Of a stretch of DNA of 64,000 bases, positions 15,053-24,737 are shown one piece after another. This stretch comes from Sulfurimonas sp. hsl 1-7 (GTDB lineage Bacteria; Campylobacterota; Campylobacteria; Campylobacterales; Sulfurimonadaceae). Position numbers and translations under genes: made by a program. The notes under the pieces are model-generated. The model ran no database searches, had not been told where the DNA came from, and was given only the letters and a program-made list of their open reading frames with translations. The stretch's first letter is position 1. Each line of letters opens with the position of its first letter. The stretch is taken from the NCBI RefSeq assembly GCF_030577135.1, contig NZ_JAUIRR010000002.1, forward strand, positions 186,001 through 250,000, given 5' to 3'.

Positions 15053-16576
15053 TTATCTGAATAAATCCTCTGTATTTATCTGTTTGTTTTTCGTACATTT
15101 TGCTCTAAGTGCATCTATTTTCTCTTTACGTGCTTCGATCTCTTGATATTTTTTATCGCTCATTTGTACTTGCGGTACGGCCAAGATAGCAGTTTTATAC
15201 TTTCCGCTAAAACCTCTTACCTTTTTTCCAAACATTGCAGGGATAGTATCGGCATTAAAACCGCCAGAACTGCCACATGTTAAAATGCCGTTAGCTATAC
15301 ATTTGCATTCCTGTTCTCTTTTAGTTTCAAGACCGCTTTTATAACCGCGTCCAACTGGATAATCGGTAAAAAATATTTTGCTCTTTTTCAGATCGCCGCT
15401 GATTGAAGAGACCATTGAAGTTGAATTTGCCACTATCGCTTTTATATCTATATTATAGTCATTGATAATGTTCCACGTTACCATTCTATGTGACTGTAAC
15501 ATCAACACAACAGGTTTATCAGACTTTTGAATACGAAGTGTAATATCGTTCCCTTTACGTTCACTCTCATATACACCCACGTACCAAAACTGAGTTTGCT
15601 TACTAACTAACGGTTTTAATGCCTCTTGCAACTCATTTCTAGTGTATTTTTTCACAATAGGGAGAATTTTTACAAGAAGATTTGTAGTATGCCATCTGTT
15701 AAGATGCTCAACCTCTATAGTATGGACCCCTTTTTTAAATTCATATGGAATCTCTGCTGAATTTGTTCCGTCATAAATAATATATCCGTCAACTATAATT
15801 CTAGTCGTCGCTTGACTCTGGTAGATCGTAATGTTTTGTTTCGTGTCTTTGTCAAACTTTACTTTTCCAACCCAGTATCCCCCGAAATTTGCCGAGTTTA
15901 TGTTATGAAACTGATCGTACGGATAGTTCACACTTACAGTATCGACACTTTCTGAATAGATAACTTTTTTCGGTTCGCGCGTATCGATATAATAAGCTTG
16001 AAATGCTCCAAGAGGGATCTTGTTGTTAGGATTGAGATATTTTCCCCAGGTTTTTTCCGCTTTTTTCAGTCCGCCGCTTTTAACAAACTCTAAAGCGTGT
16101 TTATCGACTCTTTGTTTTTGTTTTTTTGCAAGCTCTATATACTTTTTATAGGTATCGATAGCCTGCGTTCTCATTTTCCCCTTATCTCTGTAGTAGTTTT
16201 GGGAGAAATAGTTGTTTTCGTAAGCATTTGCAAGATAAAGTAGAAAATTGGGACGGTTAGGATATTTTTTTACAAACTCCTCCAACACCCTTACATTTCT
16301 AGAATTTCTTGTACTTTTAGCACTGTAAAAAGCATATTTTTCTAAATAAGAGAGATACTTCTTTTCAGTCATACAGTCAGGTTTTCGATAGGTGATATTT
16401 CTGAAATCGCTACCGTTGAGGAGCACTAGCGCATTTGTAGGATCATCAAATTTTTTATATATAAAGTTTGCCTCTTCAACTGCTTTGTCAACATTTACAC
16501 AAACTTCTTGGGGTTCATAGCCTCTGGCTAGGAGAATTGTACCTAGTAGCAATAGTGAAAAAATCAAAGTTCTCAT
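15053..16576 (-). CDS. Exported protein with PA14-like region, unknown function
   Basis: The 507-residue product has a signal peptide ending near LLARGYEP. The N-terminal half is helical with TPR-like spacing (about residues 30-170). The middle contains a strand pattern (VGKVKFDKDTKQNITIY...IIVDGYIIYDG) followed by KKGVHTIEVEH, which resembles PA14/carbohydrate-binding folds. A Cys-rich stretch (ECKCIANGILTCGSSGG) lies near residue 425. I do not recognise a named family. It stands alone on the minus strand between aguB and the LOG-family gene. Confidence 0.65.
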   Translation of the reverse strand: MRTLIFSLLLLGTILLARGYEPQEVCVNVDKAVEEANFIYKKFDDPTNALVLLNGSDFRNITYRKPDCMTEKKYLSYLEKYAFYSAKSTRNSRNVRVLEEFVKKYPNRPNFLLYLANAYENNYFSQNYYRDKGKMRTQAIDTYKKYIELAKKQKQRVDKHALEFVKSGGLKKAEKTWGKYLNPNNKIPLGAFQAYYIDTREPKKVIYSESVDTVSVNYPYDQFHNINSANFGGYWVGKVKFDKDTKQNITIYQSQATTRIIVDGYIIYDGTNSAEIPYEFKKGVHTIEVEHLNRWHTTNLLVKILPIVKKYTRNELQEALKPLVSKQTQFWYVGVYESERKGNDITLRIQKSDKPVVLMLQSHRMVTWNIINDYNIDIKAIVANSTSMVSSISGDLKKSKIFFTDYPVGRGYKSGLETKREQECKCIANGILTCGSSGGFNADTIPAMFGKKVRGFSGKYKTAILAVPQVQMSDKKYQEIEARKEKIDALRAKCTKNKQINTEDLFR

Positions 16577-16620
16577 ACGATACCTTTCAATATTTTTTCA
16601 CTATTGTACACTATTTTAAA

Positions 16621-17532
16621 TCATTGTACTAACGGCATACCTTTTTCTTTATACCAGTTGAGTATATATTCCCACGCTTCATTGGCGTTATCTACAAACT
16701 TGAATATCTCCAAATCTTCAGCTGCTATTACACCCTCTTCTTGTAAAAAAGCAAAATTTAAAGCTCTCTCCCAAAAACTTTTTCCAACAAGCACAATAGG
16801 GATAGGAGTTGTCTTTTCTGTTTGTATAAGTGTCAGTGTTTCAAAAAGTTCGTCAAACGTTCCAAAACCGCCCGGATATACCACAAGTGCTTTGGCACGA
16901 TTTAAAAAGTGCATCTTTCTCACGGCAAAATAGTGAAACTGAAAACAAAGTTCCGGCGTAATATAAGGGTTTGGAAACTGTTCGTGAGGTAGTAAAATAT
17001 TAAGCCCGATAGTTTTTGCACCTACATCGTAAGAACCGCGATTTGCAGCTTCCATGATACCGGGGCCACCACCTGTCATAACTGTAATTCTACAATCATC
17101 AGGATTTTTTCCGCTCTCCCCTACGAGTCGGCCGAACCTGCGTGCATCTTCATAGTAGATACTCTTTCCGATCATACGCTCGGCAACATACAGTTCACGT
17201 AATAAAACTCTATCATCCGGTGCTTTTTCAAGCTTCTCTTCCACTTCGTTAAATCGAGCTATCGCAGTCTTTGGCTCTACTATTCTCGCACTTCCGAAAA
17301 CAACAATAGTGTGCTCGATTCCCAGTCTTCTGATCTGTAATTCAGCTTTTAAATAGTCAAGCTCTAAACGTACGCCACGAGCTTCACTCGATTCTAAAAA
17401 CTCACTGTCTTGAAAAGCCAGTTTATATGTCGGACTCTTTACCAATCTATCAATGAGTTCAGATGCTTTTGGATCTTCTTTTGACGACTTGGGATCCTGC
17501 CAAGGAAATCTTACTCTTTTTTCATTTTCCAT
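16621..17532 (-). CDS. LOG-family / TIGR00730 Rossmann-fold nucleotide hydrolase
   Basis: The 303-residue protein carries the LOG-family signatures GGGPGIMEAANRG and PGGFGTFDELFE, with the Arg-x-x-His region (VRKMHFLNRA) between them. Family members release the base from nucleoside 5'-monophosphates, and bacterial ones may act on AMP or modified nucleotides; the exact substrate here is unknown. The start MENEKRV at 17532 follows GGTGG six bases upstream. A longer open frame to 17628 would overlap the helicase gene and lacks a site. Older annotations call such genes lysine decarboxylase, which is misleading. Confidence 0.85.
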   Translation of the reverse strand: MENEKRVRFPWQDPKSSKEDPKASELIDRLVKSPTYKLAFQDSEFLESSEARGVRLELDYLKAELQIRRLGIEHTIVVFGSARIVEPKTAIARFNEVEEKLEKAPDDRVLLRELYVAERMIGKSIYYEDARRFGRLVGESGKNPDDCRITVMTGGGPGIMEAANRGSYDVGAKTIGLNILLPHEQFPNPYITPELCFQFHYFAVRKMHFLNRAKALVVYPGGFGTFDELFETLTLIQTEKTTPIPIVLVGKSFWERALNFAFLQEEGVIAAEDLEIFKFVDNANEAWEYILNWYKEKGMPLVQ

Positions 17533-17573
17533 ATCTGACCACCTTTGCATTATTATACTATTTTCTCCCTTTT

Positions 17574-19814
17574 TCAATTTAACTCCAATAAAACTGTATC
17601 TCTTTTTGTACTCTCTACTCGTCTGCACGCATTTTCAAACGCTCCGCTTTCACCGATTATTATACATCTGTGTTTTGCTCTTGTGATCGCGGTATAGATG
17701 AGTTTCGTATTGTGCATAATATAGTGTGAAAAGCTCATAGGGATCACAACTATATCATACTCCATCCCCTGCACTTTATGTATTGTAAGTGCATAGGAGA
17801 GCATTAGGTAGTTTTTCGCCTCATCAAACTCGTACTGCACTACGATATCTTCATTCGGATAGTATACGAACAGTTGTTCATCTTCGTCTTCTATCTTAAA
17901 CAGCAGTCCGCTCATCCCGTTAAAGATACGTCTTTGAGCAGAATCTTCCCCCATCTTAAAGCCGTCCGAACTCCATGAGGTCATGTTTTCATTTTTGGTG
18001 TGTACCACCTTATCCATCAAGCGAAACTCTACATTCCCTTTTTTAAAACACTTTTTCGGGTTGGGATTAAAATACTCCTGCAAAATGGTATTGAGATTTG
18101 TAGTACCGAGTGTCCCGCCCTTCATAGGAGTGATCACTTGAAAATAGTTCAGGTACTCTTTTATCTGTTTGTTGTTAAGTCGATAACGCGCTTTTTCAAT
18201 CGACTCAATAACTTTATGCAACATCTCTGCAATAATATCTTGAGAGTTTTTCTCACGAAGATCTTTTAACTCATCTTGGGAGAGCTGATTTTTCAAAGCG
18301 TAATAGTTTGCAATACTCACATCTATAAACTCAAAATCCTCATACTTTGCGCGATACTGCGGTACTTGTGCCTGACGGATATCGTTGGCTATAAGTGTGA
18401 TCGCCTGATCTTCACTTTGACGGTAGATCTGTGTCAGCTTTACTATCGGGGCAAACTGTAACTCCAACATATCACTCAGTACATTTCCAGCGCCTATTGG
18501 AGGTAACTGTGCATCATCCCCAACTACGATCACTATAGCACCGTTTGAGACTTTCCCCATCAATCGGGCAAAAAGGGAGGAGTTTATCATACTCGCCTCA
18601 TCGATGAGTACTACCGAATATGGGAATTTATCCGATTCTTCATGTTTTACCAAGAGTGATTGAATAGTCGCACTCTCATACCCCGTCGTATCACTGATAC
18701 GCTGCGATGCAATACCGCTGAGTGCACAGGTGATGATCTCTTTTTTATCGTAACGTGTATTTAGAAGATTTAGGATTGTTTTTGAAGTGGTTGATTTACC
18801 CGTACCTGCATATCCGACCAAAAAGAGCAGACTCGCACCTTGGTTGATCGACTCTACCGCTTTTCTCTGCTGCTCTCCCAGTTTTAATTCCTGATCAGCT
18901 AAAAAAACGTCAAGGTCTTTTACAAAACCGCCATTATCTAGTTTTGAGCGTTTAGAGAAGGTATCGTATAAGAACTTTTCCGCATCGTACAGTCTTGCAG
19001 GAGATACTCGATCATGTTTCATAAGTACGATGCTTTGCTCTGCTACACGTTCGATTAAAATAGCCTCATAAAGATTCTCTTTGTTAAAAAATCCAAGCAG
19101 TTCATCAAGAGCAGAAAAAAGGATCTGTTTTGCTATACAGCTGTTTCCGTTTGCTTCGCAGTACTCTAAAAGTACATAGTCCATTGCCGAACTCAAACGG
19201 TTTTCATCCTCGGCTGCTACACCCATTTTAAGAGCTAGCTCATCAGCACGTTTAAAACCAATGCCAGAGATGTTTGTAAGTACGTAAGGGTTTTCTTTAA
19301 TCTTTGTACACGGTTCCTGTACATCTTTCATCGCGTTTGCGATTGTAGTAAGTAGTGCGGGGGAGACATCAAAAGGGCTTAAAAACTCCCCCAGATTTCT
19401 CATAGAGCGAAACTGTTTCCAAGAGGATTGGATCTTTTTGAGACGTTTCTCTTTGATCCCTTTAAACTCTAAAAGTCTCTCTATATCATTGTCTAAAATA
19501 TCTACTAAGGCTTCAGAACCGAAATGTTCGATCAGATCGGCTGAGAGTTTTTTCGTAAAACCTTTTATTATTTTGTTTAAAAAGAAAAAGAGCTCGTTTT
19601 GGTTCACTTTAAGAGATTCAAATTTAAAAGTACGCCCGTACTTTTTATGCTCCTCCCACACCCCTTTTAGAGTAACGGCAGAACCTTTGATACTCTCGAT
19701 ACTACTCTCATAGTATGTACCGCTTACTTTCTCTCCACTCTTAAGCACAGCGATAACAAATCCGTCATCTTCAAAAAGGATCCTATCGATCTGCCCTATA
19801 AGTGTTTGTGTCAT
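17574..19814 (-). CDS. recD2: RecD2-like ATP-dependent DNA helicase
   Basis: The 746-residue protein is a superfamily 1B helicase. An N-terminal OB-like region is followed by helix-hairpin-helix segments (LEFKGIKEKRLKKIQ, NISGIGFKRADELALKMG) as in RecD2. Helicase motifs are visible: Walker A VGYAGTGKST (about residue 330), motif II LIDEAS, GDDAQLPPIG, LTQIYRQ, and the C-terminal TIHKVQGMEYD and YTAITRAK. No recB or recC genes are adjacent, supporting a RecD2 role in DNA repair outside a RecBCD complex. It lies between the M16-like gene (7-base gap) and the LOG-family gene. Confidence 0.88.
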   Translation of the reverse strand: MTQTLIGQIDRILFEDDGFVIAVLKSGEKVSGTYYESSIESIKGSAVTLKGVWEEHKKYGRTFKFESLKVNQNELFFFLNKIIKGFTKKLSADLIEHFGSEALVDILDNDIERLLEFKGIKEKRLKKIQSSWKQFRSMRNLGEFLSPFDVSPALLTTIANAMKDVQEPCTKIKENPYVLTNISGIGFKRADELALKMGVAAEDENRLSSAMDYVLLEYCEANGNSCIAKQILFSALDELLGFFNKENLYEAILIERVAEQSIVLMKHDRVSPARLYDAEKFLYDTFSKRSKLDNGGFVKDLDVFLADQELKLGEQQRKAVESINQGASLLFLVGYAGTGKSTTSKTILNLLNTRYDKKEIITCALSGIASQRISDTTGYESATIQSLLVKHEESDKFPYSVVLIDEASMINSSLFARLMGKVSNGAIVIVVGDDAQLPPIGAGNVLSDMLELQFAPIVKLTQIYRQSEDQAITLIANDIRQAQVPQYRAKYEDFEFIDVSIANYYALKNQLSQDELKDLREKNSQDIIAEMLHKVIESIEKARYRLNNKQIKEYLNYFQVITPMKGGTLGTTNLNTILQEYFNPNPKKCFKKGNVEFRLMDKVVHTKNENMTSWSSDGFKMGEDSAQRRIFNGMSGLLFKIEDEDEQLFVYYPNEDIVVQYEFDEAKNYLMLSYALTIHKVQGMEYDIVVIPMSFSHYIMHNTKLIYTAITRAKHRCIIIGESGAFENACRRVESTKRDTVLLELN

Positions 19815-19821
19815 ATGTTAC

Positions 19822-21105
19822 TTATTTTTTTGTCACGATCGCAAAGCTTAATTGCAGTATCTCTGTATGTTTCTTTATAAACTCGTTTAAATCATCAAGT
19901 TGCAGCGCTTCGATCTTTTGTAACTCCTCTTTAGAGTGGTCAAGTTTAAACCCTTTGTAGTACTCCATAAATGTACGGTTTAGTCTTTGACTCATTGTCT
20001 CAACTCTAAGCGGTTCGCTTCCAAGTAAAAACTTCTTCGTCTGCTCTAGTTCATCTTGTGTCACGCCGTTTTTAACAAAGTCTGAGAACACCTCTTTTAC
20101 AGTTGCTTTTGCTTCATCGCTTGAGTCTATTTTTGTTTGAAGGTATCCTGTTAGGTATGAGCGAGATTTTGTCACTTCGACTCTTGCATATGCACTGTAA
20201 GCCAAACCGCGTTTCACACGAATCTCTTCCATTAAACGGCTTCCAAAACCGCCAGTTCCCAAGATAAAAGTAGCTACTCTTGCTTTGTAGTAATCCTCAT
20301 CGCTTACATCCATATTGTACGGAGAACCGAAATAGATATACGCCTGTTGTGTCTCTTTGTCTAACACATTCTCTTTTGGCTCTGCTCTTACTTCAAAGTG
20401 CTCTAACTCTTCAGCTTTCCCTTTAGGAAGTGTTTTTAAAACTTTTTTGATCTGTTTTTTTACATCCTCTAAAGTCACGTCTCCGCCAACCACTACGATT
20501 GCACGAGATAGACAGATATGCTCATTTACAAACTCTTTTACATCTTTGAGTTTGATCTTTTTAAGTGTTTCGATCTCACCGCTGCTAGGTTGTGCGAGTA
20601 CCGTCCCTTCAAAAAGAACTTTGTTTAACTCAACTGCCGCAACATAGTCAAAGTCGTTTGCTTTTCTTGAAAGTCCGCCTATCATAGTCGTTTTTACTTT
20701 TTGAAGTGCATTTTCACTGTAGTTTGGATCGTTTAGTAGCTCTTTTAGATACTTCATAGAGTTTGCATACTGCTCTTTTAAAGAACTTACTTCGATCACA
20801 AAAGTCTCTTTGCCGCAATTTGAAGAGATATGGATAGCACGAGATTCTAACTCCTGTGCGAAACCGTCAGAACCTAATTTTTTCGTCCCCTCATTTAAGA
20901 TACGAGACGAAAATTTTGCAAGACCTGCTATCTTTGTATCACCGATGCTTCCCGAGTTTGTAAATACAAACTGCGTTGTCACAATGGGGAGTCTTGAATC
21001 CTCTTCAAAAATTACGGGAACGTCTATACCCTTTACCTCTATACTCTCAATCTTTGCTGCCATTACAATCTGTCCTAATAAAAAAAGTGCTAGAAAAAAC
21101 TTCAT
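19822..21105 (-). CDS. M16-family protein lacking the zinc motif
   Basis: The 427-residue exported protein (signal peptide ending VMAA) has the two-domain M16 peptidase fold. Where active members have HxxEH, this one reads LAKFSSRIL, so the two His and the Glu are replaced. The C-terminal substrate-binding signature GFGSRLMEEIRVKRGLAYSAYA is well kept. This pattern matches the non-catalytic partner of two-subunit M16 proteases. An active partner must be encoded elsewhere if the protease works as a pair. The ATG overlaps the mqnC stop codon region by one base, so the genes are co-transcribed. Confidence 0.85.
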   Translation of the reverse strand: MKFFLALFLLGQIVMAAKIESIEVKGIDVPVIFEEDSRLPIVTTQFVFTNSGSIGDTKIAGLAKFSSRILNEGTKKLGSDGFAQELESRAIHISSNCGKETFVIEVSSLKEQYANSMKYLKELLNDPNYSENALQKVKTTMIGGLSRKANDFDYVAAVELNKVLFEGTVLAQPSSGEIETLKKIKLKDVKEFVNEHICLSRAIVVVGGDVTLEDVKKQIKKVLKTLPKGKAEELEHFEVRAEPKENVLDKETQQAYIYFGSPYNMDVSDEDYYKARVATFILGTGGFGSRLMEEIRVKRGLAYSAYARVEVTKSRSYLTGYLQTKIDSSDEAKATVKEVFSDFVKNGVTQDELEQTKKFLLGSEPLRVETMSQRLNRTFMEYYKGFKLDHSKEELQKIEALQLDDLNEFIKKHTEILQLSFAIVTKK

Positions 21106-22154
21106 TAAAAAGTCTCTAAAATATCATACGCCGTATTTCTAATTGCCGGTGTTTCACCTATCTCTTTGATAAGATGTACCATCTCATCTTTTGCCATTCT
21201 AAAACTAGCCCCTGCAGAACTTACAACGTTCTCTTCCATCATAGTTGAGCCGAGATCGTTCGCTCCAAAATGAAGTGCCATCTGCCCGATGTATGGACCT
21301 TGCGTTACCCATGAACTTTGAATATTCGGTACATTGTCTAGATATAGTCTTGCAACCGCTAGAAGTCTTAAATATCTGTTTGATGATGGTTTTGGCATAT
21401 CTGGGATCAGGCGTAAAAGCTCAGTATTTTTCCCTTGGAAACTCCACATAATAAATGCTCTAAATCCGCCCGTTTCATCTTGTAAGTTTCTTACCATATC
21501 GAGGTGATCGATAATATCTTCATCACTTTCAACAGTTCCGTACATCATAGTCGCAGTTGATTTAATGTCAAGTTTGTGTGCCTGTCTATGGATATCTACC
21601 CATACCTCACTGTCGATCTTTTTCGGTGCAATGATGTCTCTTACTTTGTCTGATAGGATCTCAGCTCCAGCACCAGGAATAGATGCCAACCCTTTTGCTT
21701 TTAGGCGAGCTAAAACTTCAGATACCGAGATACGCGAAACTTTAGCGATAAAGTCGATCTCGATCGAAGAAAATCCGTGGATCGTAATGCTAGGATATTT
21801 TGTATGGATATGTTCAACCAAATCCTCATACCACTCGATCTTTAGCTTTGGATGTACTCCCCCTTGAAAAAGGATCTGTGTCCCGCCGATTTCTAAGAGT
21901 TCATCTATCTTTGCATCAATCTCATCAAATGTGAGTACATATGCATCTGCATCTTTTTCATGTCTGTAAAATGCACAGAATTTACAGTCAACCCAACAGA
22001 TGTTCGTGTAGTTAATGTTTCTGTCTATTACAAACGATGTAACACCATCAGGATGTAACTCTTTTTTTCTTTGTGTCGCTAATCTTCCTAACTCTTTGAG
22101 ATCGGCATTTCTAATTAAATCAAGTGCTTCTGCTTTTGTTAGTCTTTTTTGCAT
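21105..22154 (-). CDS. mqnC: Cyclic dehypoxanthinyl futalosine synthase
   Basis: MqnC is a radical SAM enzyme of the futalosine menaquinone pathway that cyclises dehypoxanthine futalosine. The iron-sulfur Cys triad is in WVDCKFCAFYR (with the first Cys at the start of CxxxCxxC spanning ICWVDCKFC, near residue 53), and GGVHPKLKIEWYEDL, GFSSIEI and GAGAEILSDKVR are characteristic. The length of 349 residues is normal. It overlaps the upstream DUF302 gene by 16 bases and the downstream M16 gene by one. It pairs functionally with mqnP at the left edge of the window. Confidence 0.94.
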   Translation of the reverse strand: MQKRLTKAEALDLIRNADLKELGRLATQRKKELHPDGVTSFVIDRNINYTNICWVDCKFCAFYRHEKDADAYVLTFDEIDAKIDELLEIGGTQILFQGGVHPKLKIEWYEDLVEHIHTKYPSITIHGFSSIEIDFIAKVSRISVSEVLARLKAKGLASIPGAGAEILSDKVRDIIAPKKIDSEVWVDIHRQAHKLDIKSTATMMYGTVESDEDIIDHLDMVRNLQDETGGFRAFIMWSFQGKNTELLRLIPDMPKPSSNRYLRLLAVARLYLDNVPNIQSSWVTQGPYIGQMALHFGANDLGSTMMEENVVSSAGASFRMAKDEMVHLIKEIGETPAIRNTAYDILETF

Positions 22155-22582
22155 TGTCCCGCTCTAGTTGTAATTTTATCCATCGCATTATTTACTTTTG
22201 CAATTTTTTCAGGGGCATTTAGAAGATGGTGTTCAGCCAGCCACGTACCATCTCTGTATGCCATGTTTACTTTTCCGTCATTGTTTTTGTACACCAAGAT
22301 ACGAAGTGGAAGATCAAGCCCTGATCTAATATCTTGCTGCATCAATGCAGTTCCAAGTTTAGGGTTTCCAAATATCACTACTTTAGACTCGGCTAGCTCC
22401 ATCCCTACAGCTTTTGCATTTGCACCGTGATCGATAGTAGCAAATACACTGAGACCTTTTTTCTTCACAATATTTTGTATGTTTAAAACTGTTTCATCTA
22501 CACTGCAAGAACTCTCTTTAATGATCAGCTCTGAAGCAAGTAAACTCCAAGAGAGAGTAACTAAAAATAGTAAAATTTTCAT
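22139..22582 (-). CDS. DUF302-family exported protein
   Basis: The 147-residue product has a signal peptide (MKILLFLVTLSWSLLASE) and a single DUF302 domain: a VSVDETVLNIQNIVKKKGLSVFATIDHGANA-like first half, KVVIFGNPKLGTALMQ, and LPLRILVYKN. The start at 22582 is chosen for the GAGGTTGGAA ribosome site; a longer frame to 22693 lies inside the cytochrome gene. The ATG overlaps the stop of the cytochrome gene by one base. The function of DUF302 is unknown; many members sit near redox or sulfur genes, as here. Confidence 0.85.
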   Translation of the reverse strand: MKILLFLVTLSWSLLASELIIKESSCSVDETVLNIQNIVKKKGLSVFATIDHGANAKAVGMELAESKVVIFGNPKLGTALMQQDIRSGLDLPLRILVYKNNDGKVNMAYRDGTWLAEHHLLNAPEKIAKVNNAMDKITTRAGQCKKD

Positions 22583-23853
22583 TATTTCCAACCTCTGTTT
22601 CGTGGGTTTATCGATCTTTTTCTTATGACAGTAGTATAGATTACATATACCAATATTAAAACAACGAATAATACTAAAATAATCTGAAACCAAGCACTCA
22701 TATTGAGTATGCGTTTAAGAATCGTTTGATGCTGTTTTTCATCAATCCCAATCGAAACCATCTGTGTTATATGAGAGATTGCAGAGATCGCTAAATTTCC
22801 ATTTGGAATTGTTTCATGACATGATAAACAAACACCTCTGCGATCAAGCTTATCCCTTTGAAGATCATTTAAAACTTTAGATAGATTAAAGTGTGTGATG
22901 TTTGTATCTTGAAACATCCCCCCATCAACACTTCCGTTTAAAACCTTAGAAGAGGTATGGCAAGACTCACAACTTCTTGCTTTTTTCCCAATCGTATGAG
23001 GGCTCAGCGGTTGTAAGAGATTCTCATCTTTTACAATCGTGCTATTTCCCTTAGGATCAATAACTACTACTTTAGCAGGTGTTTTTGGTACTGCCGGGCT
23101 AATCTTTCCATCTTTGTTTTGTACTAAAAACGGTTCCTCCCATCTCATGAACGAACTGTTTTTTACTACATTTTGTGTTTTGTTTCTCAGCTCTTTTCTC
23201 GTTAGTGTAGAACCGTAAAATTGAGGTGCCCATGCAGCATGACAACTTGCACACTCTAAACTTTTTGCATGTCCTTCAATATTTTTCATAGCTACACATG
23301 CTGCTTTAGAGAGGGCATTGCTTCTTTTTAAAAGTTTCAGAGGTTTGAGTTCTATAGTTTTATTAGATGCTAAATTGAAAAAAAGGCTATCCCCTTGTCG
23401 CTCAGCTTTAATATCTGAGTGATTTTCCAATTCCCAAGGGTATGCTTCGATCGTTCCGTGACAATCTTGACACTTAATCTTACTCGTTTGCTTTGCTTGC
23501 CAAAAACCGTCACTGTGGAGCTCTTTTGAACTATGACAATCTTGACATATCATCCCTTTTTGAAAATGGACGTCACCTTGCATGTGAAAATATTCTGAAG
23601 AACCGTAGTTTTTTTGAAGAAGTCCCTGGTAAGAGAGTATGATCGGTTGATCATCATTAGAAAAATGTTTATAGTTTGTAAGTGTAACCGGAGATGTTTT
23701 TTGCAGATTATCTTTTAAATGTGGCTTAGTATCTACATGACAAGTTGTACATTCACTTGTCATATATTTTGTTTGTTCTTGGTGACAAGAACTACATTCA
23801 TTCGATCCAAAAAGATTTAAAGCAAACGCTAGTACGAGTGCAAGAGTCCTCAT
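22582..23853 (-). CDS. Membrane-anchored heptahaem c-type cytochrome
   Basis: The 423-residue protein has a signal peptide and seven CxxCH haem sites: CSSCH, CTTCH, CQDCH twice, CASCH, CESCH and CLSCH. A single C-terminal membrane helix (about residues 388-411) ends in a basic tail (RKRSINPRNRG), so the haem domain faces the periplasm. It probably moves electrons between the quinone pool and soluble carriers or a reductase; the substrate cannot be read from sequence. It precedes DUF302 and mqnC in one tightly packed unit and follows nusB by four bases. Confidence 0.85.
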   Translation of the reverse strand: MRTLALVLAFALNLFGSNECSSCHQEQTKYMTSECTTCHVDTKPHLKDNLQKTSPVTLTNYKHFSNDDQPIILSYQGLLQKNYGSSEYFHMQGDVHFQKGMICQDCHSSKELHSDGFWQAKQTSKIKCQDCHGTIEAYPWELENHSDIKAERQGDSLFFNLASNKTIELKPLKLLKRSNALSKAACVAMKNIEGHAKSLECASCHAAWAPQFYGSTLTRKELRNKTQNVVKNSSFMRWEEPFLVQNKDGKISPAVPKTPAKVVVIDPKGNSTIVKDENLLQPLSPHTIGKKARSCESCHTSSKVLNGSVDGGMFQDTNITHFNLSKVLNDLQRDKLDRRGVCLSCHETIPNGNLAISAISHITQMVSIGIDEKQHQTILKRILNMSAWFQIILVLFVVLILVYVIYTTVIRKRSINPRNRGWK

Positions 23854-23857
23854 AAAA

Positions 23858-24259
23858 CTACTTTTTGTCTTTAGAGATTGCGTCTAATACACCGTTAATA
23901 AATTTTGGAGACTGTTCAGTTCCAAAAGCTTTTGTGATCTCAACAGCTTCATTAATAATAACGGCATTGTCAAGTTCGCTAAATAGGATCTCATATGCTG
24001 CAAGTCTAAGTGTCGCTCTCTCAATAGCACCAAGACGCTCAAAATCCCACTCTTTTAGATGTTCGATGATTGCACTGTCACATTCCGGTAGTTTTTCCAT
24101 TACACCTTCGTATAAATTAAGTGCAAAATCTTTTTGTTTATTACGGATCTTTTTCTCTTCTAAGATCTCATCTGTGTGTTCAGCGATATTACCGTTTCCT
24201 AAATCGTAAGCGTATAATAAACTTACAACTGCCATTCTTGCGTGATGTCTAGTCGCCAT
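23858..24259 (-). CDS. nusB: Transcription antitermination factor NusB
   Basis: The 133-residue protein is all-helical and carries the NusB pattern RHHARMAVVSLLYAYDLGN at the start and NAVIINEAVEITKAFGTEQSPKFINGVLDAI at the end. NusB binds boxA RNA with NusE (S10) to support rRNA antitermination. Its ATG overlaps the ribH stop (TAATG). The order kdsA-ribH-nusB is a conserved operon in Campylobacterota. Confidence 0.94.
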   Translation of the reverse strand: MATRHHARMAVVSLLYAYDLGNGNIAEHTDEILEEKKIRNKQKDFALNLYEGVMEKLPECDSAIIEHLKEWDFERLGAIERATLRLAAYEILFSELDNAVIINEAVEITKAFGTEQSPKFINGVLDAISKDKK

Positions 24260-24726
24260 TACAGTACCTCGTAAAGGTCAAGCATTTCAAGTACAACAGT
24301 CATTGCTTCAAAACCTTTGTTTCCTGCTTTTGTCCCCGCTCTCTCAATTGCTTGCTCGATCGTATCCGTTGTTAAAAGACCAAACGATACCGGTTTTTGG
24401 TATTTTAAACTCATTGATGCGATCCCTTTTGTCGCTTCAGCAGATACATAATCAAAGTGTGGAGTTGAACCGCGGATCACTGCACCTAATGCACATACAC
24501 CGTCATATTTTCCACTCTCTAAAAGTTTTTGAACAACCATCGGTAATTCAAATGCACCCGGTGCTAACACGTGTGTTAAATTACTCTCTTCACCGCCGTG
24601 TCTTAAGAATGCATCTTTTGCACCCTCTACAAGTCTGTCAACTACAAAGTGATTCCATCTTGTACTTACGATTGCAACTTTTTTACCCTCAACGGCTCTT
24701 AATTTACCTTCAATAACGTTCATCAT
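24259..24726 (-). CDS. ribH: 6,7-dimethyl-8-ribityllumazine synthase
   Basis: RibH condenses the ribityl-diaminouracil and dihydroxybutanone phosphate to form lumazine, the penultimate step to riboflavin. Signatures seen are [46 protein letters not shown] (with the catalytic His) and [17 protein letters not shown]. The length of 155 residues is normal. It sits 11 bases after kdsA and overlaps nusB by one base. Confidence 0.95.
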   Translation of the reverse strand: MMNVIEGKLRAVEGKKVAIVSTRWNHFVVDRLVEGAKDAFLRHGGEESNLTHVLAPGAFELPMVVQKLLESGKYDGVCALGAVIRGSTPHFDYVSAEATKGIASMSLKYQKPVSFGLLTTDTIEQAIERAGTKAGNKGFEAMTVVLEMLDLYEVL

Positions 24727-24737
24727 TTTCCTTTAAT

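Noticed and set aside
1486-17532. Cytokinin pathway from miaA plus the LOG-family gene
   Set aside because: Both genes are widespread in bacteria for tRNA modification and nucleotide turnover, and are not linked here.
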